Source of the DNA: Streptomyces diastatochromogenes
GTDB taxonomy: Bacteria; Actinomycetota; Actinomycetes; Streptomycetales; Streptomycetaceae
NCBI GenBank assembly: GCA_001550305.1
Contig: LRTP01001212.1
Coordinates: 1-50,062, forward strand
Length of the DNA stretch: 50,062 nt
Direction of reading: 5' to 3'
Both the position numbers and the translations under genes were made by a program. Below are positions 24,630 to 33,437 of this stretch, piece after piece (the stretch's first letter is position 1; each line of letters begins with the position of its first letter). The notes under the pieces were generated by a model that saw nothing but the letters and a program-made list of their open reading frames with translations, made no database searches and was not told the DNA's origin.

Positions 24630-26237
24630 ATGAACCGCAAGACTTTGGTGCTGCCGGCCGTTGTGGGCCTGCTCGCCCCGGTGCTCGCCGCGTGTGGCGG
24701 TTCCAACAGCGGGGGGAGCGGCGGCGGCGCGATCGTCGTGGGCACCACGGACCGGTTCACCGCATCGAAGGATGCCCCGGCTCCTCTCGACCCGGCGTAC
24801 GCGTACGACGTCGGCACCTGGAACATCCTGCGCCAGACCGTGCAGACGCTGATGGTCCAGCCCCGCGGTGACGGCGAACCCCAGCCCGAGGCTGCCGAGA
24901 GCTGCGGTTTCACCGACTCCGGCAACGAGCGCTACGCCTGCACGCTGCGCGACGGACTGAAGTTCGCGAGCGGTGACCCGATCACCGCCAAGGACGTGAA
25001 GTTCTCGATCGACCGCGCCCTGGCGCTCAAGGCCGACAGCGGTGTGTTCGCGCTGCTGTCCACCGTCGACACCGTGGAGACGCAGGGCGACCGCCAGGTG
25101 ATCTTCCACCTGAAGACCGCGGACGCCACCTTCCCGTTCAAGCTGTCGACCCCGGTCGCCGGCATCGTGAACCCGAAGGACTACGAGAAGGGCAAGCTGC
25201 GCGACGGCTTCTCCGTCGACGGCTCCGGCCCGTACACCCTCCAGGCCGACGTCAAGAACGACGAGGCCGTCAAGATCACCTTCACCAAGAACCCGAACTA
25301 CAAGGGTCTGTTGAAGCCGAAGAACGACAAGGTCGAGATGCGCTCCTTCGAGAGCGCCGACGCCATGGGCACCGCGCTCAACAAGGGCGACATCGACCTC
25401 ATGACCCGCGCGATGACGCCGGAGCAGATCAACAAGCTCGGCGCCGCCGGTGCGACCGGCAAGATCGACCTGGTCGAGATGCCCGGCCTCGAGATCCGCT
25501 ACCTCGGCTTCAACACCAACGACCCGTCGGTGAAGAACAAGGCCGTCCGCCAGGCCATGGCCGAGGTGATCAACCGCGGCGAGCTCGTCTCCAAGGTGTA
25601 CGGCTCCCAGGCCGAGCCGCTGTTCTCGATGGTCCCGGCCACCATCACGGGTCACTCCAACTCGTTCTTCAACAAGTACGGCGACCCGAGCGTCTCCAAG
25701 GCGACCACGACGCTGAACAAGGCCGGCATCACCACCCCGGTGAAGCTCACCCTGCACTACACGACCGACCACTACGGCTCGGCCACCGCGCAGGAGTTCG
25801 AGGTGCTGAAGAAGCAGCTCAACGCCAGCGGCCTGTTCAGCGTCGAGATCAAGGGCGAGCCCTGGACGACGTTCCGTCCGGCCGAGAAGAAGAACGAGTA
25901 CCAGGTCTACGGCATGGGCTGGTTCCCCGACTTCCCGGACGCCGACAACTACCTGGCGCCGTTCCTCGACAAGGACAACACCCTCGGCTCCCCGTACGTG
26001 AACTCCACGATCCGCAGCACGCTGATCCCGGAGTCCCGCCGCGAGGCCGACCGCCTCACCGCGTCGAAGAGCCTCACCGAGATCCAGGACAAGGTGGCCG
26101 ACGACGTACCGCTCCTGCCGCTGTGGCAGGGCAAGCAGTACATCGCCGCGCGGGACGACATCACGGGCACCGAGTGGGCGCTCAACTCGTCCTCCACGCT
26201 CCAGCTGTGGGAGCTCGGCCGCGGTGTGGGCGGCTGA
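24630..26237 (+). CDS. Family 5 (oligopeptide/dipeptide-type) solute-binding lipoprotein
   Basis: 535 residues. Signal peptide with lipobox VLAAC (Cys near 20), a Gly/Ser linker, then SBP family 5 blocks: YACTLRDGLKFASGDPITAKD, VKFSIDRAL, DGSGPYTLQ, LGFNTNDPSVKNKAVRQAMAE, GWFPDFPDADNYL, LPLWQGKQYIAARDD. It binds peptides or similar small molecules outside the membrane. The ATG has GGAGA about 10 nt upstream. No permease or ATPase gene is near. A paralogue follows directly. Confidence 0.92.
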   Translation: MNRKTLVLPAVVGLLAPVLAACGGSNSGGSGGGAIVVGTTDRFTASKDAPAPLDPAYAYDVGTWNILRQTVQTLMVQPRGDGEPQPEAAESCGFTDSGNERYACTLRDGLKFASGDPITAKDVKFSIDRALALKADSGVFALLSTVDTVETQGDRQVIFHLKTADATFPFKLSTPVAGIVNPKDYEKGKLRDGFSVDGSGPYTLQADVKNDEAVKITFTKNPNYKGLLKPKNDKVEMRSFESADAMGTALNKGDIDLMTRAMTPEQINKLGAAGATGKIDLVEMPGLEIRYLGFNTNDPSVKNKAVRQAMAEVINRGELVSKVYGSQAEPLFSMVPATITGHSNSFFNKYGDPSVSKATTTLNKAGITTPVKLTLHYTTDHYGSATAQEFEVLKKQLNASGLFSVEIKGEPWTTFRPAEKKNEYQVYGMGWFPDFPDADNYLAPFLDKDNTLGSPYVNSTIRSTLIPESRREADRLTASKSLTEIQDKVADDVPLLPLWQGKQYIAARDDITGTEWALNSSSTLQLWELGRGVGG

Positions 26238-26324
26238 CCGGTCCTCCTCAGGCGCCGGGTCCCGTGGGCCCGGCGCCCGACCGCACGACCCGGCGCCCGC
26301 TCCATGCGGCGTTCCAGAGAAACA

Positions 26325-27926
26325 ATGACAAGGCACCTCCTCGTGAACATGCGCAACCAGTGGCCAGTCCTGTCCGTCGCGACGGGGCTGGCCGCCGGTC
26401 TGCTCGCCGGCTGCGGCTCGCAGACGAGCGACACCGGCAGCACCGGCTCCTCCCTGGTGATGGGGATGTCCGACGACGTCCTGGCCACCGACCCGGCCTC
26501 CGGCTACGACCCGGGATCCTGGCTGTTGTTCAACAACGTCTTCCAGTCGTTGCTGAGCTTCCCCAACGGCGGTACGGAGCCGGTTCCCGAGGCGGCCAAG
26601 GAGTGCGCGTTCTCGGACGCCACGACCAAGGTCTACAAGTGCACGCTCCAGGACGGCCTGAAGTTCAGCAACGGTGACGCCCTCACCTCCGAGGACGTCA
26701 AGTTCTCCTTCGACCGCATTCTGAAGATCGACGACGCCTCCGGTCCGGCCGTCATGTTCCCCATGCTCGACACGGTCCAGACCCCGGACGCGAAGACCGT
26801 CGTCTTCAGGCTGAAGTACGCCGACGCCACCTTCCCCAGCAAGATCGCCTCCGGCGCCGGCTCGATCGTGGACCACCGGCAGTACGCGGACAACGGGCTG
26901 CGCAAGGACGACCAGGCGGTCGGCTCGGGCCCGTACAAGCTGGACTCCTTCGGCAAGGACCAGGCCGTCTTCGCGGTCAACGACAGCTACAAGGGCACCG
27001 CCAAGGTGAAGAACTCCGGCATCACGCTGAAGTTCTTCCACGGCGACCAGAGCGCCCTGAAGAAGGCGCTGCTGAACCACCAGGTCGACATCGCCTACCG
27101 AGGTCTCGCCGCCGACGACATCGCGGACATCAACAACGACACCTCCACCGGCAGGGGCGTCAACGTCGTCGAGGGCACCAGCGCCGAGGTCCAGCACATG
27201 GTCTTCAACATGGACGACCCGGTCGCCGGCAAGCTCGGCGTGCGCAAGGCCATCGCCTACCTGCTCGACCGCGAGGCCCTGGTCAACAAGGTCTACGAGG
27301 ACACCGCGACGCCGCTGTACTCGATCGTCCCGGCCGGTGTCACCGGCCACAACACGGCCTTCTTCGACCGCTACGGAGCCCGCCCCTCGAGGACGAAGGC
27401 AGCCGCCGCGCTCCGGGCCGAGGGCATCACCGGCAAGGTCAAGCTCACGCTCTGGTCGACCCCCTCGCGCTACGGCCCCGCCACCGACCAGGAGTTCAGG
27501 GCGATCGCCCAGCAGCTCAACGCCAGCGGGCTGTTCGACGCGACCGTGAAGTCCGTCGCGTACGACCAGTACGAGAAGGACATCGCCAAGGGCAAGTACG
27601 GCGTGTACGTGAAGGGCTGGGTGCCCGACTACCCGGACCCCGACAACTTCACGGCCCCCTTCTTCGGCAAGGGCAACGTGCTGAGCAACCACTACACGAA
27701 CAGCACGATCACCGGGCAGCTCATCCCGAAGACGGCCGCCCAGAGCGACCGCTCCTCGACCGAAACCGAGTACGGCAAGATCCAGAACATCGTGGCCGAG
27801 GACCTCCCGGTCCTCCCGATCTGGCAGGCCAAGCAGTACGCGATCGTGCGGGACAACGTCTACGGCCTCGAGAACTGCCTCGACGCCTCGACGGTGTTCC
27901 GCTTCTGGGAGATCAGCAAGGACTGA
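26325..27926 (+). CDS. Second family 5 solute-binding lipoprotein, paralogue of the preceding one
   Basis: 533 residues from the ATG preceded by AGAGAAA; an internal ATG at 26349 is possible. Lipobox LLAGC, then the same order of blocks as its neighbour: YKCTLQDGLKFSNGDALTSED, VKFSFDRIL, VGSGPYKLD, VFNMDDPVAGKLGVRKAIAYL, GWVPDYPDPDNFTAPF, LPIWQAKQYAIVRDNVYGLEN. The pair arose by tandem duplication and has diverged. There is no permease or ATPase gene close by, so both must work with a transporter encoded elsewhere or act as sensors. Confidence 0.9.
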   Translation: MTRHLLVNMRNQWPVLSVATGLAAGLLAGCGSQTSDTGSTGSSLVMGMSDDVLATDPASGYDPGSWLLFNNVFQSLLSFPNGGTEPVPEAAKECAFSDATTKVYKCTLQDGLKFSNGDALTSEDVKFSFDRILKIDDASGPAVMFPMLDTVQTPDAKTVVFRLKYADATFPSKIASGAGSIVDHRQYADNGLRKDDQAVGSGPYKLDSFGKDQAVFAVNDSYKGTAKVKNSGITLKFFHGDQSALKKALLNHQVDIAYRGLAADDIADINNDTSTGRGVNVVEGTSAEVQHMVFNMDDPVAGKLGVRKAIAYLLDREALVNKVYEDTATPLYSIVPAGVTGHNTAFFDRYGARPSRTKAAAALRAEGITGKVKLTLWSTPSRYGPATDQEFRAIAQQLNASGLFDATVKSVAYDQYEKDIAKGKYGVYVKGWVPDYPDPDNFTAPFFGKGNVLSNHYTNSTITGQLIPKTAAQSDRSSTETEYGKIQNIVAEDLPVLPIWQAKQYAIVRDNVYGLENCLDASTVFRFWEISKD

Positions 27927-27945
27927 CTCCACGCCGGTACCGACG

Positions 27946-27982
27946 CCGAGGGCGCCCTCTTCGTGGAAGGGGGCGCCCTCGG
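27946..27982. terminator. Terminator after the second binding lipoprotein
   Basis: Perfect 12-bp stem (27946-27957 with 27971-27982), 13-nt loop, between convergent genes. Confidence 0.8.
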
Positions 27983-27987
27983 ACGTG

Positions 27988-28040
27988 CTCCTGGGACTCT
28001 CGGTCGATCTCCTGGGACCCTCAGCCGAGCTCCTGGGGGA
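27988..28040. repeat. 21-bp tandem repeat, about 2.5 copies
   Basis: Units 27988-28008 and 28009-28029 share CTCCTGGGACYCTCRGYCGA; a partial third copy (CTCCTGGG) starts at 28030. It lies in the gap between convergent genes and shows no sign of coding. Confidence 0.7.
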
Positions 28041-28058
28041 GTGGACGGCGTCCGGGGG

Positions 28059-28733
28059 TTACTGCTGTGCGCCCGGGCGCACCAACCCGCTCTCGTACGC
28101 GTACACAGCGGCCTGCACCCGGTCGCGCAGCCCCAACTTGGTGAGCACATGGCCCACATGCGTCTTGACGGTGGTCTCGCTGACGAACAGGTCGGCGGCG
28201 ATCTCCGCGTTCGACAGGCCGCGCGCCACCAGCTTCAGCACCTCGACCTCCCGCTCGGTCAGGGTGTGCAGTGTGTCGGGCACCGGCTCGTCGCCCGACG
28301 GCAGATGACCCGCGTACTTGTCGAGCAGCCGGCGGGTGATGCTCGGCGCGAGCATCGCCTCGCCCGACGCGACCACCCGGATCGCCTGCACCAGCTCATT
28401 GGCCGGCGCGTCCTTGAGGAGGAAGCCACTGGCCCCGGCGCGCAGCGCCTCCACCACGTACTCGTCGAGGTCGAAGGTCGTCAGGACGAGCACCTTGGCC
28501 GGTCCGTCCCGCCCCGGCCCGGTGATCTGCCGGGTCGCCTCCACCCCGTCCATCCTCGGCATACGGATGTCCATCAGAACCACATCGGGCTGCAGCGCAC
28601 GTACCTGATCCAGTGCCTGCAGACCGTCACCGGCCTCGCCGACGACCGCGATGTCCTGCTCCGCCTCCAGAATCATCCGGAAGCCGGTACGCAGCAGCGG
28701 CTGGTCGTCGACCAGTAGGACGCGGATGGCCAC
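28059..28733 (-). CDS. NarL/FixJ-type response regulator, orphan
   Basis: 224 residues from a GTG with GAGGAGA upstream. Receiver domain (about 1-120): LLVDDQPLLRTGFRMIL, phospho-acceptor Asp55 in VVLMDIRMPRMDG, LVLTTFDLDEYV, and the Lys in GFLLKDAP. LuxR-type helix-turn-helix (about 155-215): LTEREVEVLKLVARGLSNAE, then ISxxLFVSETTVKTHVGH-like sequence ending KLGLRDRVQAAVYAYE. No histidine kinase gene adjoins it. A promoter-proximal partner must lie elsewhere. Confidence 0.92.
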   Translation of the reverse strand: MAIRVLLVDDQPLLRTGFRMILEAEQDIAVVGEAGDGLQALDQVRALQPDVVLMDIRMPRMDGVEATRQITGPGRDGPAKVLVLTTFDLDEYVVEALRAGASGFLLKDAPANELVQAIRVVASGEAMLAPSITRRLLDKYAGHLPSGDEPVPDTLHTLTEREVEVLKLVARGLSNAEIAADLFVSETTVKTHVGHVLTKLGLRDRVQAAVYAYESGLVRPGAQQ

Positions 28734-28795
28734 GCAAGTCTCCTCGGAGTCTGTCCGGCGGACCGGGCCGGAGCTGAAAACGCGCCGGACAGGTC

Positions 28796-29773
28796 CTAGT
28801 CCCGCCCCATTCTGCCCTGCTCGGTGACGGCGGAATCCGGCGCCCTGACCGGCAGCGGGTAGGGCGGGGGAGTACCACCGAATTCCGGACATACCGCTTG
28901 GTGGTCGCACCAGCCGCAGAGCTTGGTGGGCCTCGGTCGCCAGTCGCCCGTCTCGGTAGCCTGCCGGATCGCCTCCCACAGCGCGAGCAGTTTTCGCTCG
29001 ACCCGCTCCAGGTCCTCGATCATCGGGTCGTACGTCACCACGTCGCCGCTGCCGAGGTAGACGAGCTGGAGCCGGCGCGGGACCACCTGCTTCAGCCGCC
29101 ACACCACCAGGGCGTAGAACTTCATCTGGAACAGCGCGCCCTCGGCGTACTCCGGCCGCGGCGCCTTGCCCGTCTTGTAGTCGACGATCCGGACCTCGCC
29201 CGTCGGGGCCACGTCGACGCGGTCGATGATGCCGCGCAGCTTCAGCCCGGAGTCGAGTTGGGCCTCGACGGACAGCTCACGCTCGGCGGGCTCCAGCCGC
29301 GTCGGGTCCTCAAGACTGAACCAGCGCTCCACCAGCTGCTCGGCCTCGCCGAGCCAGCGCGTCAACCGCTCGCCCTCGGGATCGTCGGCGAACAGCTCCA
29401 CGACCTCCGGCCGCGTCTCGCGCAGCCGGTCCCACTGCCCCGGAATGAGTGCCTTGGCGCGCGGAGCCGTCCGCTCCGCCGCCGGGGCGTCGAAAAGGCG
29501 CTCCAGCACCGCGTGGACCAGCGTGCCGCGGGTGGCCGCCTCGCTCGGTTTCTCGGGGAGTCTGTCGATCACCCGGAACCGGTAGAGCAACGGGCACTGC
29601 ATGAAGTCGCCCGCCCGTGAGGGCGACAGCGAGCTCGGAGGCAGGGCCGGGCGGGCCGCGGGAACCGCCGACGCGTCCGTCGCTTCGGCCACGGCGGCCT
29701 CGGCCACGGAGGCTTCGGCCGTGACGGCTTCGGTCGGCTCGGGAGGCACGGCGCCCCCGGTGCTGGTTTCCAT
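28796..29773 (-). CDS. RecB-like PD-(D/E)XK nuclease with a probable Fe-S cluster
   Basis: 325 residues. An Ala/Glu-rich N-terminal 45 residues precede the nuclease. Seen: SPSRAGDFMQCPLLYRFR (Cys60), GTLVHAVLERLF (His87), GIIDRVDV (Asp184), IVDYKTGK (Asp198, Lys200), then C-GWC-DHQAVC (Cys286, Cys289, Cys295). One Cys before and three after the nuclease core is the arrangement of the 4Fe-4S-stabilised AddB/Cas4/RecB-family exonucleases. It probably acts in DNA repair or end processing. From memory, a RecB-family gene also sits near trmI and mpa in mycobacteria. It is divergent from the site-2 protease gene. Confidence 0.9.
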   Translation of the reverse strand: METSTGGAVPPEPTEAVTAEASVAEAAVAEATDASAVPAARPALPPSSLSPSRAGDFMQCPLLYRFRVIDRLPEKPSEAATRGTLVHAVLERLFDAPAAERTAPRAKALIPGQWDRLRETRPEVVELFADDPEGERLTRWLGEAEQLVERWFSLEDPTRLEPAERELSVEAQLDSGLKLRGIIDRVDVAPTGEVRIVDYKTGKAPRPEYAEGALFQMKFYALVVWRLKQVVPRRLQLVYLGSGDVVTYDPMIEDLERVERKLLALWEAIRQATETGDWRPRPTKLCGWCDHQAVCPEFGGTPPPYPLPVRAPDSAVTEQGRMGRD

Positions 29774-29960
29774 GTCCACAGACCTTACGGCCCGCCACTG
29801 ACAGTGAGTGCACAGTCGGGGCCTGTGCGCGCTTGTGCGACGGAGCGGAAAACAGAGGGGGTGCCGGGGCGGAACGCGTCGCGACGGACGCATACCATCG
29901 ACCCAGACCCTCCTGCTTCGCATGATCGGGAGCGGGAGACGCTTCGAACGAGGGGACATC

Positions 29961-31577
29961 GTGGACGAGAGCGGCGGGAGCGGGCAGCCGCGGTCCGGCA
30001 CCGACGAAGCGACCGAGCGCCACGGGGAGCAGCGGGCCTCCTCGGCCCCGGCCGCGGGTGCCACGCGCTCCGGACCGGAGCGCCCCGAGCACCCCACCGG
30101 GCCGACACCACCCACGGCCGCCCCGGGCACCTCCGAGGCCGCCCCGTCCCCCGACCGACCCCACGACCCCACCGACTCCGCCCACGAGGCCGCGACGCAC
30201 AGCGACCCTTCGAGCGGGGCCGAGGACGGGGCCGAGGTGCCCGGCGCTTCCCCGGACCAGGCCGAGGCACCCGCCGGTTCCGGTTCCCCGGACGAGGCCG
30301 GGCCGTCCGCCCAGGACGCGCCCCACGGCCCCTCCGACGGAGTCCACCCGCACCCCGAGCCCGAACACCCCCGAACCCTCGCCCACTCCGGCACCGGCAA
30401 GGCGCAGCCCCCGCGACGCGGCCGGGAGCCCGGCGGCGGGCTGCTGATGGGGCGGCCGTTCGGCGTCCCCGTGTACGTGGCGCCCAGCTGGTTCCTCGTG
30501 GCCGCGCTGATCACCTGGGTGTTCGGCGGCCAGCTCGACCGCGTGCTGCCCGAACTCGGCGCCCTGCGCTACCTCGTGTCCCTCTTCTTCGCGGTCGCCT
30601 TCTACGCCTCCGTCCTCGTCCACGAGCTGGCCCACACGGTCGCCGCCCTGCGCTTCAAACTGCCCGTGCGCCGGATCCAGCTGCAGTTCTTCGGCGGCGT
30701 CTCGGAGATCGAGAAGGAGGCCGAGACCCCGGGCCGGGAGTTCGTGCTGTCCTTCGTCGGACCACTGCTCTCCCTCGTCCTCTCGGGCCTCTTCTACCTC
30801 GCCATGCTGGCCGTCGAGCCCGGCACGGTCCCCGGCGTGCTGCTGGCCGGCCTGATGATCTCCAACCTCATCGTGGCCGCCTTCAACCTGCTCCCCGGCC
30901 TGCCCCTGGACGGCGGCCGCATGCTCCGCGCCGTCGTCTGGAAGATCACCGGCAGGCCGATGAGCGGCACCATCGCCGCCGCCTGGGTCGGCCGCGCCCT
31001 CGCCGTCTCCGTACTGATCGGGCTGCCCCTGCTCACCCAGTCCGGAGTGCTCGGCGCCACCCAGGACCACGTCGGCGGCATGGACACGGTCACCGACGCC
31101 CTGCTCGCCGCGATCCTCGCCGCGATCATCTGGACCGGCGCAGGCAACAGCCTCCGCATGGCCCGTCTGCGCGAACACCTGCCCGAGCTGCGCGCCCGCT
31201 CACTCACCCGGCGCGCGGTCCCGGTCGAGACCAGCACCCCTCTCTCGGAGGCGCTGCGCCGCGCCAACGAAGCCGGCGCCCGCGCCCTGGTCGTCGTCGA
31301 CGCCGACGGCGAACCGCTCTCCCTCGTCCGCGAGGCCGCCATCGTCGGCGTACCGGAGCACCGCCGCCCCTGGGTCGCCGTCAGCGGCCTCGCCCAGGAC
31401 CTCACCGACGGCATGCGGGTCTCCGCGGAGCTCGCCGGCGAGGCCCTCCTGGACACCCTCCGCGCCACCCCGGCGACCGAGTACCTGGTGGTGGAGGACT
31501 CGGGCGAGATCTACGGAGTCCTCTCGGCGGCAGACGTCGAGCGAGCCTTCGTCAAGGCGATGGCCCGCCCGTCCTGA
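29961..31577 (+). CDS. Site-2-type intramembrane metalloprotease (M50) with C-terminal CBS domains
   Basis: 538 residues from a GTG with GAGGGG upstream. Residues 1-160 are Pro/Ser/Glu/His-rich and low in complexity. The membrane core follows: VLVHELAHTVAAL with the zinc-binding His221-Glu222-x2-His225, and FNLLPGLPLDGGRML with the third ligand Asp317. Four to six hydrophobic segments span about 175-430. The last 110 residues look like a CBS pair (VPVETSTPLSEALRRANEAG, LVVEDSGEIYGVLSAADVE). Such proteases cut transmembrane anchors, often of anti-sigma factors; the CBS pair suggests nucleotide control. An upstream in-frame ATG at 29922 has no ribosome site. Confidence 0.9.
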   Translation: MDESGGSGQPRSGTDEATERHGEQRASSAPAAGATRSGPERPEHPTGPTPPTAAPGTSEAAPSPDRPHDPTDSAHEAATHSDPSSGAEDGAEVPGASPDQAEAPAGSGSPDEAGPSAQDAPHGPSDGVHPHPEPEHPRTLAHSGTGKAQPPRRGREPGGGLLMGRPFGVPVYVAPSWFLVAALITWVFGGQLDRVLPELGALRYLVSLFFAVAFYASVLVHELAHTVAALRFKLPVRRIQLQFFGGVSEIEKEAETPGREFVLSFVGPLLSLVLSGLFYLAMLAVEPGTVPGVLLAGLMISNLIVAAFNLLPGLPLDGGRMLRAVVWKITGRPMSGTIAAAWVGRALAVSVLIGLPLLTQSGVLGATQDHVGGMDTVTDALLAAILAAIIWTGAGNSLRMARLREHLPELRARSLTRRAVPVETSTPLSEALRRANEAGARALVVVDADGEPLSLVREAAIVGVPEHRRPWVAVSGLAQDLTDGMRVSAELAGEALLDTLRATPATEYLVVEDSGEIYGVLSAADVERAFVKAMARPS

Positions 31578-31617
31578 GCGCGGCCCGAACGTGGTCGGCG
31601 CCCCGCGCGGGGACCGG

Positions 31618-31623
31618 TAGGCT
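31618..31623 (+). promoter_or_regulatory. -10 element giving a leaderless trmI mRNA
   Basis: TAGGCT, then 6 nt, then the trmI ATG at 31630. There is no ribosome site between, so transcription probably begins at the start codon. Confidence 0.6.
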
Positions 31624-31629
31624 GGTCAC

Positions 31630-32532
31630 ATGTCCGAACCGACCGGTGCCGCCCGCAGGCGCGGGCCCTTCAAGGTCGGGGACCAGGTTCAGCTGACCGA
31701 CCCCAAGGGCCGCCACTACACGTTCACGCTCGAGGCCGGGAAGAACTTCCACACCCACAAGGGTTCCTTCCCCCACGACGAGCTGATCGGCGCTCCCGAG
31801 GGCAGCGTTGTCCGCACCACGGGGAACGTCGCCTATCTCGCGCTGCGCCCCCTGCTCCCCGACTACGTCCTGTCCATGCCCCGCGGCGCCGCCGTGGTCT
31901 ACCCCAAGGACGCGGGGCAGATCCTGGCCTTCGCCGACATCTTCCCCGGCGCGCGCGTCGTGGAAGCGGGTGTGGGCTCCGGCTCGCTCAGCAGCTTCCT
32001 GCTGCGGGCCATCGGCGACCAGGGCATGCTCCACTCCTACGAGCGCCGCGAGGACTTCGCGGAGATCGCCCAGCAGAACGTGGAGCGCTACTTCGGCGGC
32101 CCGCACCCCGCCTGGCAGCTCACCGTCGGCGACCTCCAGGACAACCTGTCCGACACCGATGTCGACCGCGTCATCCTCGACATGCTCGCTCCCTGGGAGT
32201 GCCTGGAGGCCGTCTCCAAGGCGCTGGTCCCCGGCGGCATCCTGTGCTGCTACGTCGCCACCACCACCCAGCTCGCACGGACCGTCGAGTCCATCCGCGA
32301 GATCGGTTCCTTCAACGAGCCGACCGCGTGGGAGTCGATGATCCGCAACTGGCACGTGGAGGGCCTGGCGGTCCGTCCGGACCACCGGATGATCGGCCAC
32401 ACCGGCTTCCTGCTCACCGCCCGCCGCCTCGCGGACGGCGTCGAGCCGCCCATGCGGCGCCGGCGCCCCGCCAAGGGCGCCTACGGCGAGGACTACTCCG
32501 GCCCGAACGCCGACGGCGGCTCAGGCCGCTGA
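31630..32532 (+). CDS. trmI: tRNA (adenine-58-N1)-methyltransferase
   Basis: 300 residues. N-terminal small beta domain (FKVGDQVQLTDPKGRHYTFT), then a class I methyltransferase: VVEAGVGSGSLSSFLLRAIG (AdoMet loop), SYERREDFAEIAQQNVERYF, DRVILDMLAPWECL (catalytic Asp region), VPGGILCCYVATTTQL. It makes m1A58 in the T-loop of tRNA. The same neighbourhood (trmI, RecB-like gene, proteasomal ATPase) is kept in mycobacteria. The mRNA appears leaderless. Confidence 0.94.
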   Translation: MSEPTGAARRRGPFKVGDQVQLTDPKGRHYTFTLEAGKNFHTHKGSFPHDELIGAPEGSVVRTTGNVAYLALRPLLPDYVLSMPRGAAVVYPKDAGQILAFADIFPGARVVEAGVGSGSLSSFLLRAIGDQGMLHSYERREDFAEIAQQNVERYFGGPHPAWQLTVGDLQDNLSDTDVDRVILDMLAPWECLEAVSKALVPGGILCCYVATTTQLARTVESIREIGSFNEPTAWESMIRNWHVEGLAVRPDHRMIGHTGFLLTARRLADGVEPPMRRRRPAKGAYGEDYSGPNADGGSGR

Positions 32533-32579
32533 CCCGACCGGCGCGCACGCCGTCGACGTACTCAACGCACCACACCTGT

Positions 32580-32613
32580 GGCCGAGTTCCCGGAAGCACT
32601 CCGGAGCTCGGCC
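32580..32613 (+). terminator. Terminator after trmI
   Basis: GGCCGAG (32580-32586) pairs with CTCGGCC (32607-32613), with a partial inner stem (TTCCCGG with CCGGAG). No T tract follows. Confidence 0.6.
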
Positions 32614-32798
32614 GCGGTGCGTTCCCGCGCCGGGGCCGCGGAACAGGTGGGCAACTCCGCCGCAAGCCCTTTCCGTTGACGTGCCACGATGACCCGCCGC
32701 CAGAATTCCGGACCCCGCCGTTCCACCCCACTGTGACGTGTGGCACCATGCTGGCCACTCCACCCCCACCGTCACGGCCCTCCCAGGAGACGCTCCTA

Positions 32799-33377
32799 GT
32801 GCAGCAATCCGTCGTCCCGGAACTGGCACACACCCACACCAGCCCCATCCACTGGCTCGCCACGGCCACCGCCCTGGCCGGAGTCGTCGCCCTCTCCTCG
32901 GTCCTCCAGCCCGGCTCCGCGACGGCGGCCCAGCCCGGCCCCGAGGCCAAGTCCGCCCCGGCCGCGACGGCGCCCCCGGACCCCGCGGCCGTCACGTTCC
33001 CGATCGAGTGCGGGCCCGTCAAGGTCCTCGTGCAGAAGAAGGCGTCCGGAGACCTCGACGGCGACGGCAGCCCTGAGACGGTGGCCGTCGTCCGCTGCGA
33101 CGCGGGCATCGGCACCCCGCCCAACGGCGTCTACGTCCTCACGCAGGGCGGGTCGGGAGCCAGGAAGCCCCGCGTCGTGGCCACCCTGGTCGACCCGAAG
33201 GACCGCCTCGACGTCACCGACTTCGCGGTGCGTGACGGCGCCGTCACGGCGACCCTGCTCGGCTACTCCTCTGCCGACGTGCCGAGTTGCTGCCCGGACG
33301 TGAAGAAGCAGGCCAAGTGGCAGTGGAAGAACGGCACGTTCATCCGCTCGACACCCTCCGGGGCGCAGAACGCATGA
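32799..33377 (+). CDS. Secreted hypothetical protein with a calcium-loop-like repeat
   Basis: 192 residues from a GTG with AGGAG about 9 nt upstream; in-frame ATG at 32748 is an alternative. The hydrophobic stretch WLATATALAGVVALSSVL and a following SATAA-Q suggest a signal peptide. The mature part has an Ala/Pro linker, DLDGDGSPETVAVVRC (loop like those of FG-GAP or dockerin motifs) and four Cys, two adjacent (PSCCPD), which probably form disulfides. No named family recognised. It converges with the ferredoxin gene. Confidence 0.75.
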   Translation: MQQSVVPELAHTHTSPIHWLATATALAGVVALSSVLQPGSATAAQPGPEAKSAPAATAPPDPAAVTFPIECGPVKVLVQKKASGDLDGDGSPETVAVVRCDAGIGTPPNGVYVLTQGGSGARKPRVVATLVDPKDRLDVTDFAVRDGAVTATLLGYSSADVPSCCPDVKKQAKWQWKNGTFIRSTPSGAQNA

Positions 33378-33405
33378 GAAGCATGTGAGAAAAGAGACAT
33401 TTCGT

Positions 33406-33437
33406 GACGCGGAGTGCCCTCCAGGTCACTCCGCGTC
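33406..33437 (-). terminator. Terminator of the ferredoxin gene
   Basis: Perfect 11-bp stem (33406-33416 with 33427-33437), 10-nt loop, overlapping the last codons of the ferredoxin gene. On the minus strand it is followed by a T-rich stretch ending TCTCTTTT. Confidence 0.75.

Noticed and set aside
24492..27932. Long minus-strand frame opposite the two binding lipoproteins
   Set aside because: Antisense shadow; Asp/Glu/Gly/Val-rich without domains, while both plus-strand genes have lipoboxes and family blocks.
28796..29773. Cas4 nuclease of a CRISPR system
   Set aside because: The nuclease and four-Cys layout is shared with housekeeping RecB/AddB-like proteins, and there is no array or cas gene nearby; the gene sits with trmI and arc as in other actinobacteria.
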